The notes below the pieces were generated by a model that worked only from the letters and a program-made list of their open reading frames with translations, was not told where the DNA came from and ran no database searches. The translations under genes were made by a program, and so were the position numbers. From Comamonadaceae bacterium OTU4NAUVB1 (GTDB taxonomy: Bacteria > Pseudomonadota > Gammaproteobacteria > Burkholderiales > Burkholderiaceae_C), in assembly GCA_024372625.1 (NCBI GenBank), contig CP099605.1, forward strand, positions 1,984,001-2,048,000: a DNA stretch of 64,000 nt, written 5' to 3'. Of the stretch, positions 32,590 to 40,398 are shown in pieces (position 1 is the stretch's first letter; the number at the start of each line of letters is the position of its first letter).

Positions 32590-33579
32590 CTACGAACGGA
32601 TGCCCAGCTTGGGCACCAGGTCCTTGAAGAATTCGTGGTCGCGCTTCATGGCCGCGCCGAACTCCGGCGCGTCCAGGTAGGAAAAGCCGAGGTTGAGCTT
32701 CTCCAGCGCCTCGGGCAGCGCCGGGTCGGCGGCGGCCTTGCGCGTGGCCACCCGCAGCACGTCGACGACCTCGGCGGGCGTGGCCTTGTGCACCGCCAGA
32801 CCGCGCCACGTGCCGATCGACAGATCGACCTTGCGTTCCTTCAGCGTGGGCACCTTGTCGAAGGCCTTCAGGCGCTGGTCGGCCATGACCGCGAGCATCT
32901 TCAGCTTGCCGCCCTGCACGTGCGCGGCGACCTCGCCGGGGCTCACGGCCACCGCGTCGATGTGGCCGCCCAGCAGCGCCACCACGCCCGGCGCCGCGCC
33001 CTGGTAGGGCACGTGGTTGAACTTGACGCCGGCGCGGTCCTCCAGCGCGGCGGCGGCCAGGTGCCAGATCGAGCCGTTGCCGGAGTTGCCCACACGGACC
33101 TCGTCGGGCTTGGCCTTGGCGGCCGCCAGGAACTCCTCGATCGTGTTCCACGGCGCCTCGGCGCGCACCGTGATGGCGGCCGGGTCGGCGTTGAGCCGGG
33201 CGACCGGCTGGAAGTCGGCGTAGGTGAACTTGGACAGGTTCAGGTGCGGCAGGATCACCAGCTCGGCGATCACCACGCTGACCTTGTAGCCGTCGGACTT
33301 GCCGTTGAGCACGTCGCTCATGCCCACGACGCCGCTCGCGCCGGGCTTGTCGTTGACGATCAGCGGCTGCGGCAGGTGCTTCTTCACGATCTCGGCGAAG
33401 GCGCGCGCCAGCGCGTCGGTCCCGCCGCCCGCCGAGGCCGGCACGACCAGTTCGATGGGCTTGTTCGGGTAGGCGGGCGACTGCGCGCGCGCCAGGAGCG
33501 GCAGCGGCAGCATCGCCACGCCCAGGCCCTGCAGCACGCGGCGGCGCGGGGTACTCGACGGGTTCGACGGATCGGTCAT
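32590..33579 (-). CDS. Bug/TctC-type periplasmic solute-binding protein
   Basis: A tripartite-tricarboxylate-transporter substrate-binding protein, probably for an organic or sugar acid. The 329 aa product has an arginine-rich signal (PRRRVLQGLG, possibly Tat, then a hydrophobic run to LARAQ). The mature part shows YPNKPIELVVPASAGGGTDALAR, VNDKPGASGVVGM and GNSGNGSIWHLAAAALE, followed by HVPYQGAAPGVVALLGG. Several in-frame ATGs precede it; 33579 leaves the usual signal length. No TctA/TctB membrane partners are adjacent, as is common for Burkholderiales Bug proteins. It is divergent from dgoK with a shared 253-bp control region. Confidence 0.87.
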   Translation of the reverse strand: MTDPSNPSSTPRRRVLQGLGVAMLPLPLLARAQSPAYPNKPIELVVPASAGGGTDALARAFAEIVKKHLPQPLIVNDKPGASGVVGMSDVLNGKSDGYKVSVVIAELVILPHLNLSKFTYADFQPVARLNADPAAITVRAEAPWNTIEEFLAAAKAKPDEVRVGNSGNGSIWHLAAAALEDRAGVKFNHVPYQGAAPGVVALLGGHIDAVAVSPGEVAAHVQGGKLKMLAVMADQRLKAFDKVPTLKERKVDLSIGTWRGLAVHKATPAEVVDVLRVATRKAAADPALPEALEKLNLGFSYLDAPEFGAAMKRDHEFFKDLVPKLGIRS

Positions 33580-33693
33580 GGGCATGGTCTCGGGCTCGGA
33601 GGGATCGGGCATGGGAGAAGCGCCGGGACGACGTCGACGGGAGCCCGTCGCAGGCCCCTCGCGCTCGGCGAAAACCCCGGCGGGCCGGGGGAC

Positions 33694-33721
33694 TTGCCGA
33701 CTTATCATATGACCATAGAAA
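33694..33721 (+). promoter_or_regulatory. Candidate dgoK promoter/operator
   Basis: TTGCCG (33694-33699) and TAGAAA (33716-33721), 16 nt apart, could form a promoter toward dgoK. Between them lies the palindrome TCATATGA within the sequence TTATCATATGACCAT, which could be a binding site for a local GntR- or similar regulator. No regulator gene is adjacent. Both the promoter and the operator are tentative. Confidence 0.3.
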
Positions 33722-33832
33722 TCGGCGGACCGGCAGGGCAAACCCTGCGTTTCCGCCACCCGTCGCGCTGCCCGGGCGGCTGCCGCGCGGTCGTTTTCCC
33801 TGCAACCCTGTTATTCAAGGAGATCCCTCGGC

Positions 33833-34810
33833 ATGGCATCGGTCGCGGTCGATTGGGGCACGAGTTCACTGCGCGGCGCGCTGCTCGACGCGGACGGCCG
33901 CGTCGTCGAGGAACGCGCCGCGCCACGCGGCATCCTGACGGTGCCCACCGGCGGTTTCGCGGCGCTCTTCGAGGAACTCTTCGGCGACTGGATGCGCGCC
34001 GCGCCGGGCACGCGCTGCCTGATCTCGGGCATGGCGGGCAGCCGGCAGGGCTGGATCGAGGCGCCCTACTGCCCCTGCCCGGCGGGGCTGGCCGACGTGG
34101 CCGCCCACGTCGTCGCGGTCGAACCCGGCCGCATCGCGATGGTGCCCGGCCTGAGCGCCGCGAACGACGGCGTGCCCGACGTGATGCGGGGCGAGGAGGT
34201 GCAGCTCTTCGGCGCCATGGCGCTGACCGGACGGCGCGACGGCGTCTTCGTGCTGCCCGGCACGCACAACAAGTGGGTGCGCGTGGCCGACGGGCGCGTC
34301 GCCGGCTTCCGCACCTTCATGACGGGCGAGTTCTACGCGCTGCTGTCCACCCAGTCGATCTTGGCGCGCACGCTCGACGCCGCCGCGCCGCTGGACGAGG
34401 CCGCCTTCGCCCAGGGCGTGGCGCGCTCGGGCAACGGCCACGGACTGCTGCACAACGCCTTCGGCGCCCGCACGCTGGCGCTGTTCGACCGGATGGGCGC
34501 GGCGCCGCTGTCGAGCTATCTGTCGGGCCTGCTGATCGGCGAGGAGCTGCGCACGCAGGCGCTCGACGCGGACCACGACGTCGTGCTGATCGGCTCGCCC
34601 GCGCTCACGCAACGCTATGCGCTGGCCCTGCGCGCGAACGGCATCGCCAGCCGCACGCTGGGCGCCGAGGCGACCTGGGCCGGGCTGCATGCGCTGCACG
34701 GGCCGACGGCCTCCGGCGGAGCCTGGGACGCACCCGGGCGACCTTTCTCCGAACGCCACACGCCATCCGGCAGGACGACCCTGGCACCGCAACGAACGAA
34801 ACCGACATGA
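33833..34810 (+). CDS. dgoK: 2-dehydro-3-deoxygalactonokinase
   Basis: DgoK phosphorylates 2-keto-3-deoxygalactonate in the DeLey-Doudoroff route of galactonate breakdown. The 325 aa protein opens with VAVDWGTSSLRGALLDADG (phosphate-binding loop of the family). It continues CLISGMAGSRQGWIEAPY, VPGLSAANDGVPDVMRGEE, VLPGTHNKWVRV and FMTGEFYALLS, all DgoK hallmarks. AAGGAG lies upstream with a fair SD spacing. The stop overlaps the next start (ATGA), so it is translationally coupled to dgoA. Confidence 0.92.
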   Translation: MASVAVDWGTSSLRGALLDADGRVVEERAAPRGILTVPTGGFAALFEELFGDWMRAAPGTRCLISGMAGSRQGWIEAPYCPCPAGLADVAAHVVAVEPGRIAMVPGLSAANDGVPDVMRGEEVQLFGAMALTGRRDGVFVLPGTHNKWVRVADGRVAGFRTFMTGEFYALLSTQSILARTLDAAAPLDEAAFAQGVARSGNGHGLLHNAFGARTLALFDRMGAAPLSSYLSGLLIGEELRTQALDADHDVVLIGSPALTQRYALALRANGIASRTLGAEATWAGLHALHGPTASGGAWDAPGRPFSERHTPSGRTTLAPQRTKPT

Positions 34811-35451
34811 CCCCTTCCGCCCACGACACCTTCGAAGCCGCGCTGCGGCAGCTCCCGCTCGTCGCCATCCTGCGCGGCCTGACGCCGGCCGAGGCGCCCG
34901 CCGTCGGCGACGCGCTGATCGAAGCCGGTTTCCGGCTGCTGGAGGTGCCGCTCAATTCACCCGATCCCCTCGAGAGCATCGCCCTGCTGCGCGCGCGCTG
35001 TCCGGACGCGCTCGTGGGCGCGGGCACCGTGCTGACCGTGCGGCAGGTCGACGAGGTGCGCGAGGCGGGAGGCGAGCTGATCGTCTCGCCCAACTTCGAC
35101 GCCGCCGTCGTCGCGGAGACGGCGCGCCGGGGCCTGGTGAGCCTGCCGGGCGTGGCCACGCCGAGCGAGGCCTTCGGCGCGCTGGCGGCCGGCGCGAGCG
35201 GTCTGAAGCTGTTCCCGGCCGAGGCGGCCTCGCCGGCCGTCGCCAAGGCGTGGCTGGCGGTGCTGCCACGCGGCACGCGGCTGATGCCGGTGGGCGGCAT
35301 CGGACCTCGCGACATGGCGGCCTGGCGGGCGGCGGGCGCGACCGGCTTCGGCATCGGCTCGGCGCTCTACAAGCCGGGCAAGTCCGCCGCGGCGGTCGGC
35401 GAGGACGCACGCGCGTTCGTCGCCGCCTGGCACGACGCCACGCGCGCCTGA
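34807..35451 (+). CDS. dgoA: 2-dehydro-3-deoxy-6-phosphogalactonate aldolase
   Basis: DgoA cleaves 2-keto-3-deoxy-6-phosphogalactonate to pyruvate and glyceraldehyde 3-phosphate. The 214 aa protein is a class I aldolase of the KDPG/KHG family, with E46 in RLLEVPLNSP and the Schiff-base lysine K134 in GLKLFPAEAASP. GAGTVLT, PGVATPSE and MPVGGIGPRDM also fit. VPLNSP and FPAEAASP, rather than the VTLRT and FPA of Eda, favour DgoA over KDPG aldolase, and the partner kinase confirms it. A second paralogue (eda) is at 45.8 kb. Confidence 0.93.
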   Translation: MTPSAHDTFEAALRQLPLVAILRGLTPAEAPAVGDALIEAGFRLLEVPLNSPDPLESIALLRARCPDALVGAGTVLTVRQVDEVREAGGELIVSPNFDAAVVAETARRGLVSLPGVATPSEAFGALAAGASGLKLFPAEAASPAVAKAWLAVLPRGTRLMPVGGIGPRDMAAWRAAGATGFGIGSALYKPGKSAAAVGEDARAFVAAWHDATRA

Positions 35452-35462
35452 GGGACGCGGCC

Positions 35463-36218
35463 ATGCCGGACACCACCCTCGCCGACGCCCGCGCCGAGTA
35501 CGCGAGCCCCGCCGTCGCCCGGCTGCGCGAGGACCTCGCGCTGGCCCTGCGCGCGGCGGCGCACCACGGCCTCTCCGAGGGCGTGTGCAACCATTTCAGC
35601 GTCGCCGTGCCCGGCGACGCCGAGCGCTACCTCATCAATCCGCGCGGGCTGCACTGGAGCGAGGTCGACGCCGACGACGTCGTGCTGATCGACGTGCGCG
35701 GCGAGGTCCTGGCAGGCCGCCACCGCGTGGAGCCGACCGCCCTCTTCATCCACGGCGCGGTGCATCGCATCACCGGTCACGCCGTGGTGCTGCACGTGCA
35801 TGCGCCCTACGCCACCGCGCTCACGCTCACCGTCGACCGCGCGCTGGACCCCACGCTGAGCCAGAACGCGATGCGCTACCTGGGTCGCATCGCCATCGAC
35901 GACGCCTACAACGGTCTGGCGCTCGACAACGCGGAGGGCGAACGCATCGCCCGCGCCATGGCCGGCAAGGACGTGGCCTTCCTGGCCAACCACGGCGTGC
36001 TGGTGGCGGGCGCGACCCTGGCCCACGCCTACGACGACCTGTACTACCTGGAGCGCGCCTGCCTGCACCAGGTCATCGCGCAGTCCACCGGCCGGCCCCT
36101 GGCGCCGGTCGATGCGGTGCTGGCCGCGCGCGTGGCGGCGCAGGTGCAGGGCGAACGGGAGCAGTCGGACCTGTTCTTCGAGGCCCTGCGCCGCCTGCTG
36201 CCGGCGTCTCGGCGCTGA
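35463..36218 (+). CDS. Class II aldolase/adducin family protein
   Basis: A zinc-dependent aldolase- or epimerase-fold protein of 251 aa. Visible blocks are HGLSEGVCNHFSVAVPGD, YLINPRGLHWSEV, ALFIHGAVHRI, VVLHVHAPYATAL (zinc-binding HxH) and LANHGVLVAGATLAHAYDDLYYLE (third histidine). These fit the L-fuculose/ribulose-phosphate aldolase superfamily; the substrate is not evident. It follows dgoA by 11 nt and is probably in the same operon. A role in entry of another sugar acid is inferred. It converges on the next gene with only 3 nt between stops. Confidence 0.85.
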   Translation: MPDTTLADARAEYASPAVARLREDLALALRAAAHHGLSEGVCNHFSVAVPGDAERYLINPRGLHWSEVDADDVVLIDVRGEVLAGRHRVEPTALFIHGAVHRITGHAVVLHVHAPYATALTLTVDRALDPTLSQNAMRYLGRIAIDDAYNGLALDNAEGERIARAMAGKDVAFLANHGVLVAGATLAHAYDDLYYLERACLHQVIAQSTGRPLAPVDAVLAARVAAQVQGEREQSDLFFEALRRLLPASRR

Positions 36219-36221
36219 CGC

Positions 36222-37673
36222 TCAGGAACCCGCCGGCCGCAGCCGCCGCAGCAGGCCGGCCGTGGTACGCGGCCAGCCCACGCGACCGAACCACGCCCCA
36301 CCGGCGATGGCCGAGGCGATGACCACGCCGTACACCGCCAGGGCCACGCCCTGCGCGACGAAGACGTGGACCAGTTCGCCGCTCCAGCGCAGCGCCAGCC
36401 AGCCGCCCACGCCCGCCACCGCCAGCCGCGCCAGGTTGCCCAGCACCGGCCACAGCAGCCGCCCCGCGCCCTGCGAGGCGAAATACAGCACCAGCCCGAC
36501 CCCGAAGAAGCCGTAGAGCGGACCGACCGCGCGCAGGTACTGGGACCCGGTCTCCAGCATCGCCGGGTCGCTGCCGAACAGCATCAGCCAGGGCCGGGGA
36601 AACAGCGCCGCCGTGATGCCGATGGCCTCCGTGAGCACGAACGCCAGGCCGGCGCCGGTCCAGGCCGCGCGCATCGCCCGTTCGCGCTGGCCGGCGCCGA
36701 TGCAGGTGCCCACCATCGCCACCAGCGGGGCGCCCAGGCCGAAGACCAGGGGCACCAGCAGGTACTCCAGCCGCGAGGCCGTGCCGTAGCCGGCGATGGC
36801 GCCGGCGCCGAAATGCGCCGATTGCGCCGTGGCGATGCCGATCGACAGGTTGGTCGCCACGGTCGAGACCGCGCCGATCAGGCCGACGCGCAGGATGTCG
36901 CGGAACAGCGTCCAGCGCAGCCGCACGCCCGCGAGCCCCAGCCGCAGCAGGCTGCGCGGCGAGCGCAGGTAGGCCAGCAGCACCAGCGTGCCGCCGAGGT
37001 AGTAGATCAGCAGCGCCAGCGCCCCGCCCGCGATGCCCAGGCCCGGCACCGGCCCCCAGCCGAAGATCAGGAGCGGCGACAGCGGCACCAGCACCACCAC
37101 GCCGGCCACCGTGACGTTGGCCGGCACGGCCATGTTGCCGGTGCCGCGGATCACCGCCGCCAGCGCGTTGAACAGCCACACCAGCACCGCCCCGGCGAAG
37201 ACCCAGTGCGAATACGTCAGCGCGGCGTCGAGCGCGGCCCCGCCGCCGCCCATGAGCGCGTAGAGCCAGCGTCCACCCAGCCACAACGCCACCGTGAAGA
37301 CGACGCCGAAGCCCAGCGCGATCACCAGCGCGTGCACCACCAGCGCGTCGGCGGTGTCGCGCCGCCCCGCGCCCAGCGCGCGCGCGATGGCCGAGGCGAT
37401 GCCACCGCCCATCGCGCCGGCCGAGGTCATCTGCATCAGCATCACGATCGGGAACACGAGCGCCATGCCGGCGAGCGCGTCGGTGCCGAGCTTGCCGACG
37501 AAGTAGGTCTCGACCAGGCCGACGGCCGCCTGCGCGACCATCACCAGGACGTTGGGCGCGGCCAGCCTCAGCAGGGTCGGGACGATCGGCGCCTCCAGCA
37601 GCAGGCGGGTGCGGGCGTCCAGGACCCGGGGTGCGGCCGTGGCCGTGGAAGCGGAGGCGGCGGTGGCGTTCAT
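36222..37673 (-). CDS. MATE-family multidrug efflux transporter
   Basis: A 483 aa membrane protein with about 12 hydrophobic segments in the two-bundle MATE layout. Telling stretches are RLAAPNVLVMVAQAAVGLVE with TYFVGKLGTDALAGMALVFP, GGGIASAIARALGAGRR, NALAAVIRGTGNM and GYGTASRLEYLLVPLVFGLG. Export of cationic drugs by Na+ or H+ antiport is the family role; the substrate is unknown. The ATG at 37673 was chosen because the reading upstream has no family resemblance. It lies 29 nt after the MFS gene on the same strand. Confidence 0.9.
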   Translation of the reverse strand: MNATAASASTATAAPRVLDARTRLLLEAPIVPTLLRLAAPNVLVMVAQAAVGLVETYFVGKLGTDALAGMALVFPIVMLMQMTSAGAMGGGIASAIARALGAGRRDTADALVVHALVIALGFGVVFTVALWLGGRWLYALMGGGGAALDAALTYSHWVFAGAVLVWLFNALAAVIRGTGNMAVPANVTVAGVVVLVPLSPLLIFGWGPVPGLGIAGGALALLIYYLGGTLVLLAYLRSPRSLLRLGLAGVRLRWTLFRDILRVGLIGAVSTVATNLSIGIATAQSAHFGAGAIAGYGTASRLEYLLVPLVFGLGAPLVAMVGTCIGAGQRERAMRAAWTGAGLAFVLTEAIGITAALFPRPWLMLFGSDPAMLETGSQYLRAVGPLYGFFGVGLVLYFASQGAGRLLWPVLGNLARLAVAGVGGWLALRWSGELVHVFVAQGVALAVYGVVIASAIAGGAWFGRVGWPRTTAGLLRRLRPAGS

Positions 37674-37702
37674 GGCGATCCGATCGTGACCGTGGGTTCG
37701 GT

Positions 37703-39046
37703 TCAGGCGCGCGCCGCCGCGCTCGACGCGCGGGCGGGGGACGAGGGCGATGCGGGCGGCGACGTGCCGGCCGGCACGCCGGGCCGGCGGATCGCCATCA
37801 CGACCAGCGCGGCGACCAGGCAGGCGGCACCGGCCGCGTACAGCGCCGGCGTGTAGGTCAACAGCAGCGTGCGGGAGAAGCCGGCGCCGTAGGCCGCTGC
37901 GGCCGCGCCCAGCTGGTGGGCGGCGAAGATCCAGCCGAACACCAGCCCGACCTTCTGCGGACCGAACGCGGCCCCGGCGAGCTTCACCGTCGGCGGCACG
38001 GTGGCGATCCAGTCGAGACCGTAGAACATCGCGAACAGGCCCAGGCCGTAGAACGTGAAGTCCGAATGCGGCAGCCAGAACAGCGACAGGCCGCGCAGGC
38101 CGTAGTACCAGAACAGCAGCTTGCGGTTGTCGTAGCGGTCGGACAGCCAGCCCGACAGGATGGTGCCGACGAAGTCGAAGGCGCCCATCATCGCCAGCAC
38201 CGACGCGGCCGGCACCGCCGACAGGCCGTTGTCGCCGCACAGCGAGATGAAGTGCGTCTGCACCAGGCCGTTGGTGCTCAGTCCGCAGATGAAGAAGGTG
38301 CCCGCCAGCACCCAGAACGTGCGGTGGCCCGAGACCTCGCGCAGGGTCGTGAACGGCGTGCGCCAGGTCATGGCGGCGGCGCCCGCCGCGGGGGCGGCGG
38401 CGGCGGCCTCGGGCGTCTGGCCGTAGGGCCGCAGCCCCAGGTCCGACGGCCGGTCGCGCACCAGCGCCAGGCAAAGAAAGGCGATCAGCACGGCCCCGAC
38501 GAACACGGGCGCCACGGCCGAGCGCCAGCCCCAGTGCTCGATCATCCAGGCCGCCACCGGGAGGAACGCGAGCTGCCCGGTGGCGGCGCTGGCCGTGAGC
38601 AGGCCCACCACCAGCCCGCGGCGGGCGACGAACCAGCGGTTGGCGACCACCGCGCCGAGCACCAGCGCCGTCAGCCCCGTGCCGATGCCCAGCATCAGGC
38701 TCCAGACGATGAACAGCTGCCAGAGCTGCGAGGCCAGCGTGACCAGCGCCATTCCCGAACCCACCAGCGCCAGGCCGACGCACATCACCGCGCGCAGTCC
38801 GTAGCGCTCCATCAGCACCGCGGCGAACGGTCCCATCAGCCCGAACAGCGCGAAGCGCAGCGCGAGCGCCGAGGAGATGTCGCCGGTGCTCCAGCCGAAT
38901 TCCCGCCCGAGCGGCTGCATCATCGCCCCGGGCAGGCCGAGCGCGGCCGACATGGTCAGCATCGTGAGGAAGGTGATCGCCGCGACGACCCAGCCGTAGT
39001 GGATGCCGTGGCGCTGCAGCCACGGGAAGAGTCGTTGGGCGAGCAT
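37703..39046 (-). CDS. MFS transporter
   Basis: A 447 aa major-facilitator protein with 12 predicted membrane segments. The N-terminus RHGIHYGWVVAAITFLTML is typical of the monocarboxylate/oxalate-formate type branch. RYGLRAVMCVGLALVGSGMAL follows motif A. A central cytoplasmic loop is Ala-rich (residues ~205-220, AAAAAPAAGAAA). The C-terminus has SDRYDNRKLLFWYYGLRG. It probably imports an organic acid, by family inference. It may be co-transcribed with the MATE gene; a MarR regulator lies upstream. Confidence 0.88.
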   Translation of the reverse strand: MLAQRLFPWLQRHGIHYGWVVAAITFLTMLTMSAALGLPGAMMQPLGREFGWSTGDISSALALRFALFGLMGPFAAVLMERYGLRAVMCVGLALVGSGMALVTLASQLWQLFIVWSLMLGIGTGLTALVLGAVVANRWFVARRGLVVGLLTASAATGQLAFLPVAAWMIEHWGWRSAVAPVFVGAVLIAFLCLALVRDRPSDLGLRPYGQTPEAAAAAPAAGAAAMTWRTPFTTLREVSGHRTFWVLAGTFFICGLSTNGLVQTHFISLCGDNGLSAVPAASVLAMMGAFDFVGTILSGWLSDRYDNRKLLFWYYGLRGLSLFWLPHSDFTFYGLGLFAMFYGLDWIATVPPTVKLAGAAFGPQKVGLVFGWIFAAHQLGAAAAAYGAGFSRTLLLTYTPALYAAGAACLVAALVVMAIRRPGVPAGTSPPASPSSPARASSAAARA

Positions 39047-39132
39047 GGTGCGGGTCCTGGCGGTGGGGGTTCGGAGGCGGCGCGACGGTCTTCGGCGGCG
39101 GTCTTCGGCGGCGGTATCGGTGTTGGCGTCGC

Positions 39133-39621
39133 TCAGTCGCCGCCGCCGGCGGGCGCGTCGCCGCCCATCAGGGCCATCGCGTCGTCGATCAGCGTGTGCA
39201 GCGCCCGCACGCGGTCGAGGCCCAGCCGGTCGTTCAGGGTCCGCTGCGCGACCTTCCAGTGCGCCTGCCCTTCACGCCGCTTGGCGATGCCCGCCGGCGT
39301 GATGCGCACCAGGCGGCTGCGCGCATCGTCGCCCGCGCCCAGGTCGAGCCAGCCGGCGGCGATCAGCGGCTGCAGGTTGCGGCTCAGCGTGGAGGCGGTC
39401 ATTCCCATCGCGGCGGCCAGGTCGACCGGGCGCAGCGGGCCGAGCTTGAGCACATGCGAGAGCAGCGAGTACTGCGTCGTCTTCAGGCCGCTGCGCGCCA
39501 TCTCGACGTCGTAGTGCTGCGAGACGCGGCGCATCAACTGGCGCACCTTGAAGCTGGTGCAGCCCTGCGGCCGGGAAGGCACGGCGAGCGTGCCGGCCGA
39601 TGTCACATTGTCGGTGTCCAT
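39133..39621 (-). CDS. MarR-family transcriptional regulator
   Basis: A 162 aa winged-helix repressor. The DNA-binding part is in the middle: YSLLSHVLKLGPLRPVDLAA, MGMTASTLSRNLQPLIAAGWL and the wing DDARSRLVRITPAG. Flanking helices would form the dimer. Two in-phase ATG options do not exist nearer; this start is directly preceded by a perfect palindrome that overlaps its -10 element, pointing to autoregulation. Targets probably include the divergent thioesterase and perhaps the MFS/MATE genes downstream. Confidence 0.9.
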   Translation of the reverse strand: MDTDNVTSAGTLAVPSRPQGCTSFKVRQLMRRVSQHYDVEMARSGLKTTQYSLLSHVLKLGPLRPVDLAAAMGMTASTLSRNLQPLIAAGWLDLGAGDDARSRLVRITPAGIAKRREGQAHWKVAQRTLNDRLGLDRVRALHTLIDDAMALMGGDAPAGGGD

Positions 39622-39624
39622 GCC

Positions 39625-39657
39625 AACGATTGTACCTACAATCGTTGCATGTGCAAC
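39625..39657. promoter_or_regulatory. MarR operator with mirror-image promoters
   Basis: A perfect inverted repeat has arms at 39625-39634 and 39637-39646 (AACGATTGTA and its complement) around two C. A second, overlapping repeat GTTGCA/TGCAAC has arms at 39644-39649 and 39652-39657. Each arm of the first contains TACAAT in -10 form, one facing marR (39634-39629), the other facing the thioesterase (39637-39642). TTGCAC on the minus strand 16 nt from the marR -10 is a possible -35. A bound MarR dimer would block both genes. Confidence 0.75.
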
Positions 39658-39674
39658 TCAATCAGGACCCTGGC

Positions 39675-40283
39675 ATGACCGACGACACGACCCGGACGAC
39701 CGACACGGACGCCGCCCGCACCCTGGCGCGCTGGCTGGCCGAGGAACGCGCGGTGGCCGCGCGGCTCGACGCCGGTCCGGGGCCGGGCCTGGCCCGGCCC
39801 GAAGCGATCGCCGGGCGCAGCGGCCTGGAGGTGATGCGCGCGATGCTCGACGGGACGCTCCCCTACGCCGCCATCGCCCGCACGCTCGACTTCACCATCG
39901 TCGAGGTCGGCGACGGCCGCGCCGTGTTCCAGGGCACGCCCCTCGCGCGGCACCTCAACCCGCTGGGCACCGTGCACGGCGGCTGGATCGCGACGCTGCT
40001 CGACTCGGCCCTGGGCTGCGCCATCCACACCCTGCTGCCGGCCGGACGCGGCTACACGACGGCGGAGCTGGGCGTGAACTACGTGAAGGCCGTGACGCCC
40101 CGCGTGCCGTGCGTGCGCGCCGAGGGCCGGGTGATCCACTGCGGCCGGCAGCTGGCCACCGCCGAGGCCCGGCTGGTGGGCGCCGACGGCACGTTGTACG
40201 CGCACGCGACGACCACCTGCCTGGTGTTCGAGGCGCGCGTGGACCGGGACGCGGCGGCGACGCCGTCGCCCGGCGGCCGATAG
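39675..40283 (+). CDS. PaaI-family hot-dog thioesterase
   Basis: A 202 aa acyl-CoA thioesterase-like protein. The hot-dog fold motif NPLGTVHGGWIATLLDSALG carries the HGG signature. The strand AELGVNYVKAVTPRVPCVRAEG and the ending YAHATTTCLVF are typical of the PaaI type. About 50 N-terminal residues precede the domain. The start at 39675 leaves 28 nt after the shared operator. Hydrolysis of aromatic or short acyl-CoA is the family role; the substrate is unknown. Regulation by the divergent MarR is inferred from the palindrome. Confidence 0.85.
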   Translation: MTDDTTRTTDTDAARTLARWLAEERAVAARLDAGPGPGLARPEAIAGRSGLEVMRAMLDGTLPYAAIARTLDFTIVEVGDGRAVFQGTPLARHLNPLGTVHGGWIATLLDSALGCAIHTLLPAGRGYTTAELGVNYVKAVTPRVPCVRAEGRVIHCGRQLATAEARLVGADGTLYAHATTTCLVFEARVDRDAAATPSPGGR

Positions 40284-40328
40284 CTGGCCCTGGCGCAGGG
40301 GCAATGCGGTCGGCGAGGCCGTTACAGT

Positions 40329-40343
40329 TGAAAATCATTCTCA
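40329..40343 (+). promoter_or_regulatory. Fur box before iron transporter
   Basis: The sequence TGAAAATCATTCTCA matches the 7-1-7 Fur consensus TGATAATNATTATCA at 12 of 14 defined positions. It lies 56 nt before the start of the ferric-iron binding protein gene, where it would block transcription when iron is plentiful. Confidence 0.75.
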
Positions 40344-40398
40344 TCGGCTTTGCCGGTGCGCTTCGTTTCTCGACAACAACATCCGGAGGAATCCTTCC

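Noticed and set aside
32536..34800. A long plus-strand frame leading into dgoA without a gap
   Set aside because: Only its last 215 codons from 34807 match a family. The earlier part is antisense to the Bug gene and out of frame with dgoK.
36222..39023. A 933-residue frame apparently fusing the MATE gene to an upstream domain
   Set aside because: The first part is a shadow of the MFS gene in another frame; MATE homology begins at the ATG at 37673, so there is no fusion.
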